NCBI RefSeq assembly: GCF_003023845.1
Contig: NZ_PYFT01000001.1
Span: 4,464,001 to 4,528,000, forward strand
Source: Adhaeribacter arboris
Lineage (GTDB): Bacteria; Bacteroidota; Bacteroidia; Cytophagales; Hymenobacteraceae
Direction of reading: 5' to 3'
Length of the DNA: 64,000 nt
The notes under the pieces: generated by a model
The model's database searches: none
What the model saw: only the letters and a program-made list of their open reading frames with translations
Told to the model about the DNA's origin: nothing
Shown: in pieces, positions 37,277 to 46,169 of the stretch
Numbering within the stretch: the stretch's first letter is position 1
How the letters are laid out: every line of letters starts with the position of its first letter
Made by a program: the position numbers and the translations under genes

Positions 37277-38704
37277 ATGTTGCTTTTATCCATCGGCATT
37301 TATTTACTTTTAAACGTATTCCTTGGCGTTTGGGCCGCTCGCCGGGTCAAAAACACCAGCGATTTTTTGCTCGCCGGGCGGCAGTTGCCTTTTTATATTT
37401 CTACGGCGGTAGTATTTGCTACCTGGTTTGGTTCCGAAACGGTTTTGGGAGCTTCGGCGGAGTTTGCCGAGCACGGGTTATTGGGCGTAATTGAAGATCC
37501 CTTTGGGGCGGCGCTTTGCCTGATTCTGGTTGGCTTATTCTTCGCTAAAAAACTATACCGGCTCAATCTGCTTACCTTCGGCGATTTTTACCGGCTGTAT
37601 TTTAACCGTACTACCGAGCTGATTGCTTCTTTTTTTCTGGTAATTTCTTATTTTGGTTGGGTAGCGGCGCAAATGGTAGCTTTGGGCATTATGCTTAATT
37701 TAATTTCCGGTTTGTCTGTTACGGTTGGTATTTTAGTAGGCTCCTTCGCGGTAATTATTTATACATTTATGGGCGGTATGTGGTCGGTATCCATCACGGA
37801 TTTTCTGCAAACCATCATGATTATAGGCGGCCTGATTTTCGTGACTGTGGTGATTGTACAGAAAGTTCCTTTGGTTGAAGTGCTTCGCACGGTACCGGCC
37901 AATTTCTTTGATTTTGTGCCGGCGCAATCCTTCTCTGTTACTACCTGGCTGAATTACTTTGCTCTTTGGATAACCATTGGCTTAGGTTCTATTCCCCAGC
38001 AAGATGTGTTTCAACGGGTAATGTCGGCTAAGTCGGAGAAGACCGCGGTTTATTCTTCTTTGGCTGCCGGTGCCTTGTATGTAACCATTGCTTTTCTGCC
38101 CTTGCTTTTGGCCTTATACGCGAAAGTATTATATCCCGAGTTAATGCGCGGCGACACCCAATTATTATTGCCGGGGTTAATTTTACACTCCAGTTCTTTT
38201 TGGGTGAAAATATTATTTTTCGGCGCTTTAATTTCGGCCATTATCAGTACAGCCAGCGGCGCCATATTAGCTCCGGCCGCTATTTTAAGCGAAAATATAT
38301 TTAAGCCGTATTTTACTTCTATTACCGATAAACAATTATTGTTGCTGTCGCGGGTTTGTGTACTAATGGTTTCGGTAATCGGGTTAATAATGGCTTTACT
38401 CAAAAGTAATATTTACGAATTAGTAAGTTCCTCGTCTGCCTTAAGTTTGGTTTCCTTGTTTGTGCCTCTGGTGGCGGGTTTGTATAGCAAACGATTATCC
38501 TCCGTTGCGGCTATTGGCTCTATGGTAGCGGGTATGGCCGTCTGGTTACTGGCTTTATGGCTGCATACTACTATTAATCCGCTTTTATTTGGTTTAGCGG
38601 CCAGTATACTGGGCTGGGGCATAGGCTTGCTCTGGCCGCCATCTGCTACTGGTAAACAGCGGTTAGCAGCCTCTAACAAAGAATTGAGTCTGCCCAACCA
38701 ATAA
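37277..38704 (+). CDS. Sodium:solute symporter family (SSF) transporter
   Basis: A 475-residue inner-membrane protein with about 13 hydrophobic helices. The start MLLLSIGIYLLLNVFLGVWAARRVKNTSDFLLAGRQLP is the SSF pattern (D-F-L-AGR). Core motifs follow: ATWFGSETVLGASAEFAEHG, TFGDFYRLYF, MGGMWSVSITDFLQTIMIIGG (the substrate/Na+ region) and GSIPQQDVFQRVMSAKSEKTA, the best-known SSF signature. The length is normal for the shorter SSF members. The substrate cannot be told from the sequence. It is monocistronic, with a tandem repeat behind it. Confidence 0.92.
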   Translation: MLLLSIGIYLLLNVFLGVWAARRVKNTSDFLLAGRQLPFYISTAVVFATWFGSETVLGASAEFAEHGLLGVIEDPFGAALCLILVGLFFAKKLYRLNLLTFGDFYRLYFNRTTELIASFFLVISYFGWVAAQMVALGIMLNLISGLSVTVGILVGSFAVIIYTFMGGMWSVSITDFLQTIMIIGGLIFVTVVIVQKVPLVEVLRTVPANFFDFVPAQSFSVTTWLNYFALWITIGLGSIPQQDVFQRVMSAKSEKTAVYSSLAAGALYVTIAFLPLLLALYAKVLYPELMRGDTQLLLPGLILHSSSFWVKILFFGALISAIISTASGAILAPAAILSENIFKPYFTSITDKQLLLLSRVCVLMVSVIGLIMALLKSNIYELVSSSSALSLVSLFVPLVAGLYSKRLSSVAAIGSMVAGMAVWLLALWLHTTINPLLFGLAASILGWGIGLLWPPSATGKQRLAASNKELSLPNQ

Positions 38705-38770
38705 AACCGACGATTACATAAATAGGCTGATGTAATATGCCGCGTGCAATACGTTAAATCTACAACCTTA

Positions 38771-38815
38771 AACCTTTTAACCTGGCAACCTTTTAACCTG
38801 GCAACCTTTTAACCT
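38771..38815. repeat. Short tandem repeat, 16-bp unit, nearly three copies
   Basis: The unit AACCTTTTAACCTGGC occurs at 38771-38786 and 38787-38802, followed by a partial copy to 38815. It lies in the gap between the symporter and yebC and has no open reading frame. Confidence 0.85.
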
Positions 38816-38907
38816 ACAACTTACTTGCTCCAATACCCGAAAGAAGTGTAACTTGCTTCTTTTTAAGAATTGCTATTAATACGTTAGATATTTAGATTTA
38901 AGATACT

Positions 38908-39615
38908 ATGGGAAGAGCCTTTGAATTTAGAAAAGCCCGTAAATTTAAGCGCTGGGATAAAATGTCGAAAGCGTTCTCGCGCTTAGGCAAAGAGATAGTG
39001 ATGGCCGTAAAAGAAAACGGTCCTAATCCGGATGCGAACGCCCGTTTACGGACGGCCATCCAGAACGCGAAAGGGGTGAACATGCCCAAAGATAGGGTAG
39101 AAGCGGCCATTAAACGTGCCTCCAGCAAAGAAGAAAAAGATTACGAAGAAGTTGTGTACGAAGGCTATGGCCCGCACGGGATTGCTATTTTAATTGAAAC
39201 AGCTACCGATAACATAAACCGGACGGTAGCGAATATCCGGGTTTATTTATCCCGCGCCGGCGGTACCTTAGGAAAAACCGGTTCGCTGGATTTTATTTTT
39301 ACCCGCAAAGGTATTTTCCGGTTACCCGCCGAAGGCCTGGACTTAGAAGAATTGGAACTGGACTTAATTGATTACGGCGCCGAAGATATTTACGAACACG
39401 AAGGCGAAATAATTATAGAAACCGCTTTCACCGATTTTGGCGCGATGCAAAAAGCGCTCGAAGAAAAAGGCTTACCCGTTACTACCGCCGAACTGCAGCG
39501 CATCCCTAATACCCGCACCGAACTGAACGAAGAGCAAGCCGAAGAAATAGAAAATCTAATCGAGAAAATCGAGGAAGACGACGATGTGCAAGCTGTTTAC
39601 CATAATATGGCTTAA
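38908..39615 (+). CDS. YebC/PmpR family DNA-binding transcriptional regulator
   Basis: A 235-residue protein of the conserved YebC/TACO1 family. The start (MGRAFEFRKARKFKRWDKMSKAFSRLGKEI) is the Bacteroidota form of the family N-terminus, and PDANARLRTAIQNAKGVNMPKDRVEAAIKRA (about 42-72) is the signature. The three-domain layout is complete, with YEGYGPHGIAILIETATDN and a GLPVTTAELQRIPN motif in domain 3. Some members regulate transcription and others act in translation of proline-rich stretches. The regulatory target is not known. A long acidic C-terminus follows. It is monocistronic. Confidence 0.92.
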   Translation: MGRAFEFRKARKFKRWDKMSKAFSRLGKEIVMAVKENGPNPDANARLRTAIQNAKGVNMPKDRVEAAIKRASSKEEKDYEEVVYEGYGPHGIAILIETATDNINRTVANIRVYLSRAGGTLGKTGSLDFIFTRKGIFRLPAEGLDLEELELDLIDYGAEDIYEHEGEIIIETAFTDFGAMQKALEEKGLPVTTAELQRIPNTRTELNEEQAEEIENLIEKIEEDDDVQAVYHNMA

Positions 39616-39748
39616 TAGATAATAAATTAAGGACATAAAAGATATTTGCCCCACATAAATTATAAAGCAGCTAGTTAGCGGGCATAATATTGCAGCAGGT
39701 TTTATTTATTAATTATTAAATGGACCTATAGATATTTAAAATTTCAAA

Positions 39749-40723
39749 ATGCGAAAAACTGTTTTTATATCTTCAACTTATGTTGACTTAAAGGAAGAAC
39801 GAAGAAAGGTTTGGGATACTCTTGAAAAATTTGATGTAGCAGTTAAAGGCATGGAACAATTTGGAGCTAGAAAATCAGATCCTTTAACAACTTGCTTATC
39901 TGAAGTAGAACAATCTGATATTTATATAGGTATTATTGGAATGAGATACGGAAGTGAGGAGCCTAAAACTGGAAAGTCATATTCTCAGTTGGAGTATGAA
40001 AAAGCAATTGAAAAAAACATAGAGATTCTAATTTACTTAATTGATGAAGATAGTTCATCAGTTACTCCGAAGTTTATTCAATTTGATAAAATTCAAAAGT
40101 TAAACAACTTCAAAGAAATCCTTAAAGAGAAGCATACCATTGACAGTTTTTCCAACTCGCTAGATTTAGTCTCTAAACTCCAAAGGAAATTTACTGAACT
40201 ATTAACGCCAAAAGCAGATGTGGTTATTGAAGATGAATACGAAAATACAAAGAAAGTCCTTGATCTATTTTTGCTCGTTCCTGCTGCTTATTCTGGGCGG
40301 GAAATTAAATTGAAAGTGAAATTCATCGGGCAACCACAGCCTGTATCAAAAGCAATTTATGTAAATTATAACTTCGAATTTGGAAAAACAATTGTGAGTA
40401 AGATTGAAGTTGTTCATCCAGTTTTTGAGTTTAAAAATTTTAAACACATTTTTATTGAATTTAGATATCTTCAAAAATTCCTTTCTCTCGATAAATCCAC
40501 AGAATACGAAATTTTTGCTAATGTTCTCTTTAAAGATGAAAAAGTAAAAACACTTACAACGGACTTTAGAGATAGAATTGAAAGAGTATATGATGAAAGC
40601 TATTATGCAGACTCTGAACCTGACCCAGGGGACTATTATAAGCCTGAACCATATTATGACGTTTTAAGAGTTGGTGATGGACAAATTGCATTATCTCTTA
40701 AAGACATTATAATAAGGAAATAA
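39749..40723 (+). CDS. DUF4062 domain-containing protein, AT-rich accessory gene
   Basis: This 324-residue protein has an N-terminal DUF4062 domain (about 1-95): MRKTVFISSTYVDLKEERRKVWDTL, a central CLSEVEQSDIYIGIIGMRYG and SYSQLEYEKAIEKNIEILIYL. DUF4062 is a TIR/STING-like nucleotide-binding Rossmann-type fold found in defence and signalling proteins. The C-terminal half (about 150-324) is beta-rich and I recognise nothing in it. Codon usage is much more AT-rich than that of flanking genes such as yebC, which suggests horizontal acquisition. A defence or signalling role is inferred only from the domain family. The gene stands alone. Confidence 0.8.
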   Translation: MRKTVFISSTYVDLKEERRKVWDTLEKFDVAVKGMEQFGARKSDPLTTCLSEVEQSDIYIGIIGMRYGSEEPKTGKSYSQLEYEKAIEKNIEILIYLIDEDSSSVTPKFIQFDKIQKLNNFKEILKEKHTIDSFSNSLDLVSKLQRKFTELLTPKADVVIEDEYENTKKVLDLFLLVPAAYSGREIKLKVKFIGQPQPVSKAIYVNYNFEFGKTIVSKIEVVHPVFEFKNFKHIFIEFRYLQKFLSLDKSTEYEIFANVLFKDEKVKTLTTDFRDRIERVYDESYYADSEPDPGDYYKPEPYYDVLRVGDGQIALSLKDIIIRK

Positions 40724-40928
40724 TTTTAATAAGAACTCTGATAAATAAAATACTTATGAGAGAAAACAAAAGTGTTAACAGCTTTTTTGCAATATGGTAG
40801 TGCATAGAACGCACTTAAACAGTAAATTTCGATTAAGCTTTAATGTATTATTTAATTAAGGTGACGTATATTTTTTTGTTGGGATCTTACAAATACTTTA
40901 GCATTAGCTTTTATTTATAAGATAATAG

Positions 40929-41090
40929 ATACATAAGAAAAAAGTTATAAGTTTAAGAAAGAGACAAATAGCAGAAAATATAGCTTTATCAAATATAAAA
41001 ACTAATTTTTATCAACTTATGGACAAAATTGAAAAGGAAGAATTACTAGCTTCTTTTTATCAATTTTTATTCAAAGGTTTACCGAGTTAG
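40929..41090 (+). pseudogene. Possible remnant of a small antitoxin-like gene
   Basis: An open frame of 54 codons runs from after a TAG to a TAG at 41088-41090 with protein-like content (KRQIAENIALSNIKTNFYQL, then MDKIEKEELLASFYQFL). It has no good start codon until the ATG at 41019, so it looks truncated. The pattern of NIK, a hydrophobic helix, MDKIEKEELLASFYQFL resembles the N-terminus of small Bacteroidota antitoxins, but I cannot confirm this. It lies in an AT-rich stretch of 470 bp between the DUF4062 and M48-like genes. Confidence 0.25.
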
Positions 41091-41111
41091 TAACAGCTCG
41101 CTTTATGTAAA

Positions 41112-41143
41112 AAGCCCTTGCCGGAGCTAACCAACAAGGGCTT
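41112..41143 (-). terminator. Terminator hairpin of the metallopeptidase gene
   Basis: Perfect 9-nt arms AAGCCCTTG/CAAGGGCTT with a 14-nt loop, 50 bp beyond the minus-strand stop at 41194. A TTTTTACAT tract follows on the minus strand. Confidence 0.7.
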
Positions 41144-41193
41144 CTAAACAAAAAAACAAGAAAACAGGAAAATTAAATTTTTAGGATCAAACC

Positions 41194-42126
41194 TTAACTC
41201 ACGTACCCTATTCGCTGCCCGCGACGATTTACAATTAAACCTTCGTTAGTTAAATACAACGACTGAAAATAATCACTTTCAAAAATAAAGGGTACTTCCG
41301 AGTTATTCGTTTTGGTTAATTTACCCACAATTTCCAGGCCACTATTCGTAACACGCACCAAATCATAACCAGTAGTTACGTAAAATTGCTCCCGGGGAGC
41401 TGCTTCAAAGGTAACTTTACCCAAAACAGAACGGCTGTCTAACTTGGCGGCAGTAGCTTGTCTTCGCACGGTTGGCCGGTTTACTTCTTCCTCTTCCGGC
41501 TCTTCTGCCTGGGCAATTACCGGCGGCGCTGTTTTGGTACCTGGTTTGGCGCTAGCTAAAATTTGGCCGTTGGCATTTTGCCAGCCCGTACTAATAGCGG
41601 ATAATCGCATGGAGCGGCCCGGGTGAGTAGCCGAATAAGAATCGTCGGTTAAAGCCGCAATAGCCGCTTGGGCCTGCGGTAAAGTAGCGCCCATCTTGCG
41701 TAACACAAAACCCGAAAACTCGTCGGCTTCCAATTCATCAGCCGGGTTACTGCCTCCCCGAACCAGAGTGTGACCGTTTAAATGATGCCCAATTTCGTGC
41801 GCCAGAATACTAACGGCAGCCCAATCGGTTTTTACGGCGTTGTTTACTGAAGCTACAAACTTTGGGTTGTATAAAATATAGCGTTTGCCATTATAAATAA
41901 CCGCCGCCGCATTGGGTACTTCCGAAGATTCCCGCACTTCAAAACGTGGTTTTAAACCTACTACATCAATAATTTCTTTAATAATATCCCGGGCTCCTTC
42001 CGGATGAGCAGTAGTTGTTACCGCCTTGGGTACTGACCGGAGAGCTGCTTCTGCCTGATTTGGAATCGGTAAAAATGGCACGGTTAATAGCAGGCCTATA
42101 ACAATTGTATGCCGGATATTCTTCAT
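41194..42126 (-). CDS. Exported zinc metallopeptidase-like protein (M48-type HExxH)
   Basis: A 310-residue protein with an N-terminal signal peptide (about 1-28, cleavage likely after QAEA). The zinc motif HEIGHHLNGH (H110, E111, H114) lies in a helix preceded by AAVSILA. A second conserved acidic segment, DELEADEFSGFVLRKMGA, supplies the third ligand Glu as in M48/peptidase-like proteins. A Pro/Glu-rich linker leads to a C-terminal beta-rich domain (about 225-310, FEAAPREQFYVTTGYDLVRVTNSG). A role in periplasmic proteolysis is likely but the substrate is unknown. It stands alone, with a terminator hairpin. Confidence 0.87.
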   Translation of the reverse strand: MKNIRHTIVIGLLLTVPFLPIPNQAEAALRSVPKAVTTTAHPEGARDIIKEIIDVVGLKPRFEVRESSEVPNAAAVIYNGKRYILYNPKFVASVNNAVKTDWAAVSILAHEIGHHLNGHTLVRGGSNPADELEADEFSGFVLRKMGATLPQAQAAIAALTDDSYSATHPGRSMRLSAISTGWQNANGQILASAKPGTKTAPPVIAQAEEPEEEEVNRPTVRRQATAAKLDSRSVLGKVTFEAAPREQFYVTTGYDLVRVTNSGLEIVGKLTKTNNSEVPFIFESDYFQSLYLTNEGLIVNRRGQRIGYVS

Positions 42127-42469
42127 ATTATATGTTTAAAAATAACAACTTAAGACAAAATAAAAAGCATTACTAATCAGTTAGTTATGCGAAAATTAGT
42201 TCTGTAAATTAGCTAATGAAACGCATGACTTATAAGGGCAATATTTTTGCCAACTCCATATCTTCTGCCAAAATGTTTATCTAGCTACTCTGCGGCTAAC
42301 TAATTATTTTTAGGCCTAAGCCGAATTGTTCTTTATAGTTCACTCCGGATATTTTAACTAGTAAGTGCTTCTATTCTTCCGATTAGGTTGTAGGCAGCTT
42401 TCCCCAAAATCTTACGTAATCTTAAATACAAACCGTAGAATAGTTTACAGATTAAGAACGAACCTGACC
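42127..42469. other. Intergenic region between divergent genes, nothing supported
   Basis: About 340 bp between the metallopeptidase and the small lipoprotein gene. No hairpin, repeat or clear promoter element found. Confidence 0.35.
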
Positions 42470-43192
42470 ATGAAATTATTGAGCACCCTCGCGCCTTTAC
42501 CTTTAGCTGTTTTAGTTATTTCAGCCGGCCTTCTTGCCTGCGAACCGAAACGGAACATCGAGACTTCTTCCTCAAGTCAATCAAGTAGAAGCACTTCCGC
42601 GGATACAGATACTATCCGGGTGGTGCAGCATAATACGAATGCTGTTCAAGAGTTAAAGAAATTTAAGGATTGGGTGAACCAACAAGCCGGCAAAGTAGAT
42701 TCTTCCACCAATAAAAATTTACCCGGCATACAAGCCGAATTTAAAAAACGGAGCGCCCGGCTGGAAAAAGGTTTGGACAGCTTGTCCGGGGAAGCCAAAG
42801 CGGAGTACCAAGCTGCCCGGGCGAAATACAAAATATGGGAAGCGCAAAATAAACAACGCACCAGCCAGCCTTTGCAAGCTGCCGAAATTGAAAAACGCCA
42901 GGCGCAACTACTCGGCGAATACAAAGATTTAAATACCATTACGGCCGCTAACGTGCGCGAAGCGTACTTACTTTTTATGGGTATGGTACGGGCCAAAAAG
43001 CAAAACTGGAATCAGAATGATTGGGATTACGTCGATTATGTTTACCGGCAATTAAATAAACGGAAAGATGAGTTTGGTACGGCTATTTCCAGGACGGATA
43101 AACTTAAAATAAAAAGTTTACAAGCCGAATACCTGGCCCTCGAAGCAAGCCAGGATGCGAAAGATTTAATAAAAACCGTTAAGAGTAAATAA
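42470..43192 (+). CDS. Hypothetical lipoprotein with helical domain
   Basis: This 240-residue protein starts at ATG 42470 (MKLLSTLAPLPLAVLVISAGLLAC). Its signal peptide and lipobox LLAC put the lipid on Cys24. A frame extending to 42365 adds 35 residues that would bury this signal. The mature protein has a Ser-rich linker then a Lys/Gln/Glu-rich helical region with long repeats (KYKIWEAQNKQRTSQPLQAAEIEKRQAQLLGEYKDL). No family recognised. It is probably periplasmic. A weak terminator hairpin follows. Confidence 0.65.
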   Translation: MKLLSTLAPLPLAVLVISAGLLACEPKRNIETSSSSQSSRSTSADTDTIRVVQHNTNAVQELKKFKDWVNQQAGKVDSSTNKNLPGIQAEFKKRSARLEKGLDSLSGEAKAEYQAARAKYKIWEAQNKQRTSQPLQAAEIEKRQAQLLGEYKDLNTITAANVREAYLLFMGMVRAKKQNWNQNDWDYVDYVYRQLNKRKDEFGTAISRTDKLKIKSLQAEYLALEASQDAKDLIKTVKSK

Positions 43193-43215
43193 GATAGAAC
43201 AGGTTCCTACTGTTT

Positions 43216-43246
43216 AAAGCTGTCTCTTTGGCATAGAGGCAGCTTT
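43216..43246 (+). terminator. Terminator hairpin of the lipoprotein gene
   Basis: AAAGCTGTCTCT pairs with AGAGGCAGCTTT with one mismatch around a 7-nt loop, followed by TTCTATTTATTTTT. It begins 24 bp after the stop at 43192. Confidence 0.7.
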
Positions 43247-43460
43247 TCTATTTATTTTTCTATATATTTAGTTAACAGTACATTAAAGCCTTAATCACTG
43301 CATAAAAATTTGTATTTCTTTTACTCAAACAAGACGAATAATTTTGAACAACCGGTAATTATTTGGTTTGGTTTAAAAATAAGATGGCTATTTCTGGCGC
43401 GAATCCGTACTATCACGACTTTAAGCCAACCTGCTGCGAGTAGCAGCCACTAATGAAATA

Positions 43461-44150
43461 ATGAAAAAAGATTTAGCAGTATTATTCGACATGGATGGGG
43501 TTATTTGCGATACCAACCCGTACCATTTAAAAGCCTGGGAAAAGTTCGCGGAAAAACATCAGCTTCACCTGGAAGGTAAAGATTTAGGTTATTACATTTA
43601 CGGCCGCACCAACCGCGATGCCTTACAATTATTTATAAAAGATAAAGCTTTTGCTAACGGTAATCATTTCAGCGATGACCAGTTAACGGATTTAAGCGAA
43701 GAAAAAGAAGCCTTGTTCCGGGATATTTACCGCGACCACGTAGAATTAACTGCCGGACTAAAAAACTTCTTAGAGGAAATGAAACAAGCGTCCGTTCCTA
43801 TGGCTTTAGCTTCTAATGCCCCCATCAGTAATATCGATTTTATTTTGGATGCTACCGGCACCCGGTCGTATTTTGAGGCGGTGGTAGATGCTACCCAGGT
43901 AACTAAAGGCAAACCGGACCCACAAATCTATTTGCGGGCCGCAGAATTGCTGAACGTAGAACCCCACAATTGTATTGTAATGGAAGATTCTACGGTTGGG
44001 GTTGAAGCCGGCCAGAAAGCAGGCATGAAAGTAGTGGGTATTACTACCACGCACAGCCCGGAAGAATTAAGCCACACGGATTTGGTTATTGATAATTTTG
44101 CGGAATTAAGTATAAATGAATTAAAAAATCTTTTAATTAGCGGCCACTAG
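43461..44150 (+). CDS. HAD-IA family hydrolase (beta-phosphoglucomutase-like)
   Basis: This 229-residue soluble enzyme has motif I in LFDMDGVICDTNPYHLKAW (D10 and D12), motif II as ALASNA, motif III around KGKPDPQIYL and motif IV as IVMEDSTVGVEAGQKAGM. The cap domain is small and helical (subclass IA), as in sugar-phosphate phosphatases and beta-phosphoglucomutases. Substrate specificity is not visible. A NUDIX-type gene follows 31 bp downstream on the same strand, so the two probably form an operon. Confidence 0.88.
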   Translation: MKKDLAVLFDMDGVICDTNPYHLKAWEKFAEKHQLHLEGKDLGYYIYGRTNRDALQLFIKDKAFANGNHFSDDQLTDLSEEKEALFRDIYRDHVELTAGLKNFLEEMKQASVPMALASNAPISNIDFILDATGTRSYFEAVVDATQVTKGKPDPQIYLRAAELLNVEPHNCIVMEDSTVGVEAGQKAGMKVVGITTTHSPEELSHTDLVIDNFAELSINELKNLLISGH

Positions 44151-44181
44151 TCTGCAACGTTCATCTATTATTTTTGCCTCA

Positions 44182-44814
44182 ATGTTAGAATCGGAAGCAA
44201 CTGAAAAGTGGCTCGCCTTCGCGAAGCGCGTGCAGGCTATTGCCCAAGCCGGATTAACTTACGCCGTGAATGGCTATGATACGGAGCGGTACGAAGAATT
44301 AAGCGCCATTAGTGTGCAAATAATGCAGGAATTATCCGGCGAAGAACCACAAAAAATAAAATATTTATTTACGAACGAAACCGGCTACCAAACGCCTAAA
44401 GTAGATGTACGGGCGGTTGTTTTTAGCGAGAATAAAATACTGCTGGTGCACGAGAAAATAGATAATTGCTGGTCGTTACCGGGCGGCTGGGCCGATGTAG
44501 GTTACTCTCCGGCCGAAGTTGCCGTAAAAGAAACTCAGGAAGAAGCCGGGTTAGAAGTAAAGCCTATCCGGTTACTGGCCGTGCTCGATAAAAAGCACCA
44601 TCCGCATCCGCCTTCGCCGTACCATACCTACAAAATTTTTATACTCTGCGAATCAACAGGCGGTTCGTTGCAACAAGGCATGGAGACCCAAGATGTTGGT
44701 TTTTTCGACCGGAGTAATTTGCCGCCCCTTTCCCTGGAACGCAACACCGGCTCGCAGGTTCAGCTTCTTTTCGAGTACTTAGATAATCCGGAAAAAGAAG
44801 CCTACTTCGATTAA
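44182..44814 (+). CDS. NUDIX hydrolase with N-terminal NUDIX_N-type domain
   Basis: A 210-residue protein. The N-terminal 65 residues are helical (LAFAKRVQAIAQAGLTYAVNGYDTERYEEL), as in the NUDIX_N_2 group. The Nudix box is GGWADVGYSPAEVAVKETQEEAGLEV (about 98-123): the usual Glu of the GX5E position is Tyr, while the KExxEEAG metal-binding core is present. The C-terminus has a conserved KKHHPHPPSPYHTYKIF. This group hydrolyses nucleoside-diphosphate-linked compounds, such as ADP-ribose or CDP derivatives. It probably shares a transcript with the HAD phosphatase. Confidence 0.85.
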   Translation: MLESEATEKWLAFAKRVQAIAQAGLTYAVNGYDTERYEELSAISVQIMQELSGEEPQKIKYLFTNETGYQTPKVDVRAVVFSENKILLVHEKIDNCWSLPGGWADVGYSPAEVAVKETQEEAGLEVKPIRLLAVLDKKHHPHPPSPYHTYKIFILCESTGGSLQQGMETQDVGFFDRSNLPPLSLERNTGSQVQLLFEYLDNPEKEAYFD

Positions 44815-45059
44815 TCCTTCCGGGCGTTCTCCTTCGGCTACTTATTTGCTTTTAAAGTATTCAGATCGATAAAAAACCGTCTGCAAAGTGCTGCCACGCC
44901 GGAATTCGCCGCATTGATTCATGAGTACCAAGGAGACTTATTCTTAGGTCTGAATCCGTAGCCTTGCTTTAGCAGATATAGAACCCTTGCCGGGAGACGG
45001 GAATTATACTTAAAATATTATCTAAAAACCGGTTGCTTGCCTTAAAATACTGCCTTGCC

Positions 45060-45425
45060 TTATGATTTCTGTTGAATAATAACGCAAACCGTTGTTTTGT
45101 CTAAGAGGGCAAATTCTTTTAAACCCCAGGGGCGTAAAGTTACTTTATTCAGGTTTGGGTGCAGGAGGTCGGGACGCAGGGCGCTTATTTCTTTGTACAG
45201 TTGCTCAATGTTGTCGGTTTCTATCCGTATCTCTGGCCGGTGTTCCTGGGCAAATGGCGCACTCTGAATAATATGCAGCCTCACGCCATCACGTTCCAGA
45301 ATATAAAAAGGATCGCCTTCGGAGCTTACATAAACCGGCTTAAACCGTAATCCATCAATAAAAAGGTCGAGACCTATCTGAATATCTTCGTAAAAAATAT
45401 TGGGAATAACCTTTAGTAAACTCAT
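45060..45425 (-). CDS. VOC (glyoxalase/bleomycin-resistance-like) family protein
   Basis: A 121-residue protein of the vicinal oxygen chelate superfamily. The N-terminus MSLLKVIPNIFYEDIQIGLDLFIDGLRF matches the first beta-alpha-beta unit, and RPWGLKEFALLDKTTVCVII is the typical second half. HIIQ and an Glu/Arg-rich region (EHRPEIRIETDN) lie between. Metal ligands are not obvious, so it may be a binding or fosfomycin-type fold rather than an enzyme. It is the last gene of a minus-strand cluster downstream of a Crp regulator. Confidence 0.8.
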   Translation of the reverse strand: MSLLKVIPNIFYEDIQIGLDLFIDGLRFKPVYVSSEGDPFYILERDGVRLHIIQSAPFAQEHRPEIRIETDNIEQLYKEISALRPDLLHPNLNKVTLRPWGLKEFALLDKTTVCVIIQQKS

Positions 45426-45472
45426 ACGGGGGTAGCTATAGGGTGAATTACTTCATTAAAACCAGCGATTAA

Positions 45473-45637
45473 CTAACCCGGCAAGCTAGCGCATCGGCTT
45501 TTAAAGTAAACAGAAAACGTTGCATTTTCAAATAGTACTTGGTGAGCCGTTGCAAGGGCAGCATAAATTTTAGAAGTAAAAAAGTGTCGGTTGCTTAATT
45601 CCAGGTAGTACTCCAGTACTTCTCTCGCATAATTCAT
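45473..45637 (-). CDS. Small ORF of 54 residues in the Crp/VOC cluster
   Basis: A short open frame with ATG at 45635-45637 and stop TAG at 45473-45475. The product begins MNYAREVLEYYLELSNRHFF and contains helical, aromatic-rich sequence (KIYAALATAHQVLF). No family is recognised, and it may be the truncated start of a larger lost gene. It sits on the minus strand between the deleted AhpD-like gene and the VOC gene, in operon order. Existence is uncertain. Confidence 0.3.
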   Translation of the reverse strand: MNYAREVLEYYLELSNRHFFTSKIYAALATAHQVLFENATFSVYFKSRCASLPG

Positions 45638-45707
45638 TATTCCTTTCGTTTGATTTGACGCAGCATTAGGTATAACGGAATAATCGACGCTTTTTTAAAA
45701 AATGAAT

Positions 45708-45937
45708 TTATTGAGGAATGGCTAATCTGGTACTAATGGCAATCCGGTTCTCGGCATTTATGGTTATAATAGCCATTATAAGCTGAGCTAAGTATTCCGG
45801 GTTAAATAATTTTTCAGCGATTTTGTACGTTTCGGCGCTTACACCTTTCTGATGAATGAATGTTATTTCTTCGGTTAAGGCCAGAATAGCTTTTTCTTCT
45901 TCGGTGAATAAGCCTGAATGTTGATTCTGGTTTCCAT
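45708..45937 (-). pseudogene. Internally deleted AhpD-like carboxymuconolactone decarboxylase
   Basis: From the ATG at 45935-45937 the frame reads METRINI, the typical family N-terminus. After that, the conserved C-terminal half continues in another frame (GLFTEEEKAILALTEEI, then VSAETYKIAEKLF, then LIMAIITINAENRIAIST) to the stop at 45708-45710. The central part, about 80 residues with the CxxC catalytic motif, is missing, and the junction is out of frame. The gene is therefore dead. It lies directly downstream of the Crp/Fnr regulator, a usual pairing for this family. Confidence 0.7.
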
Positions 45938-46169
45938 GTGTTTATTTAAAATGAATACAAAAAGTTGCTGGATAATAAGCCATTGCACGTAAAAGAAAAC
46001 CGCCATAATAACTAACGGATTGCTTTATTTACTCTTTAACCTGGCTGCCCTTGCCGGCAAAACAAATAAGATTCAGAAGAGCAACAAAGAGAGCAGCAAA
46101 TTTTCCCTAGCAGGACAACTTTATCCATTGCAAAGCTCGGAAACTTACTCTTGAAAAACTTAAACTGGT

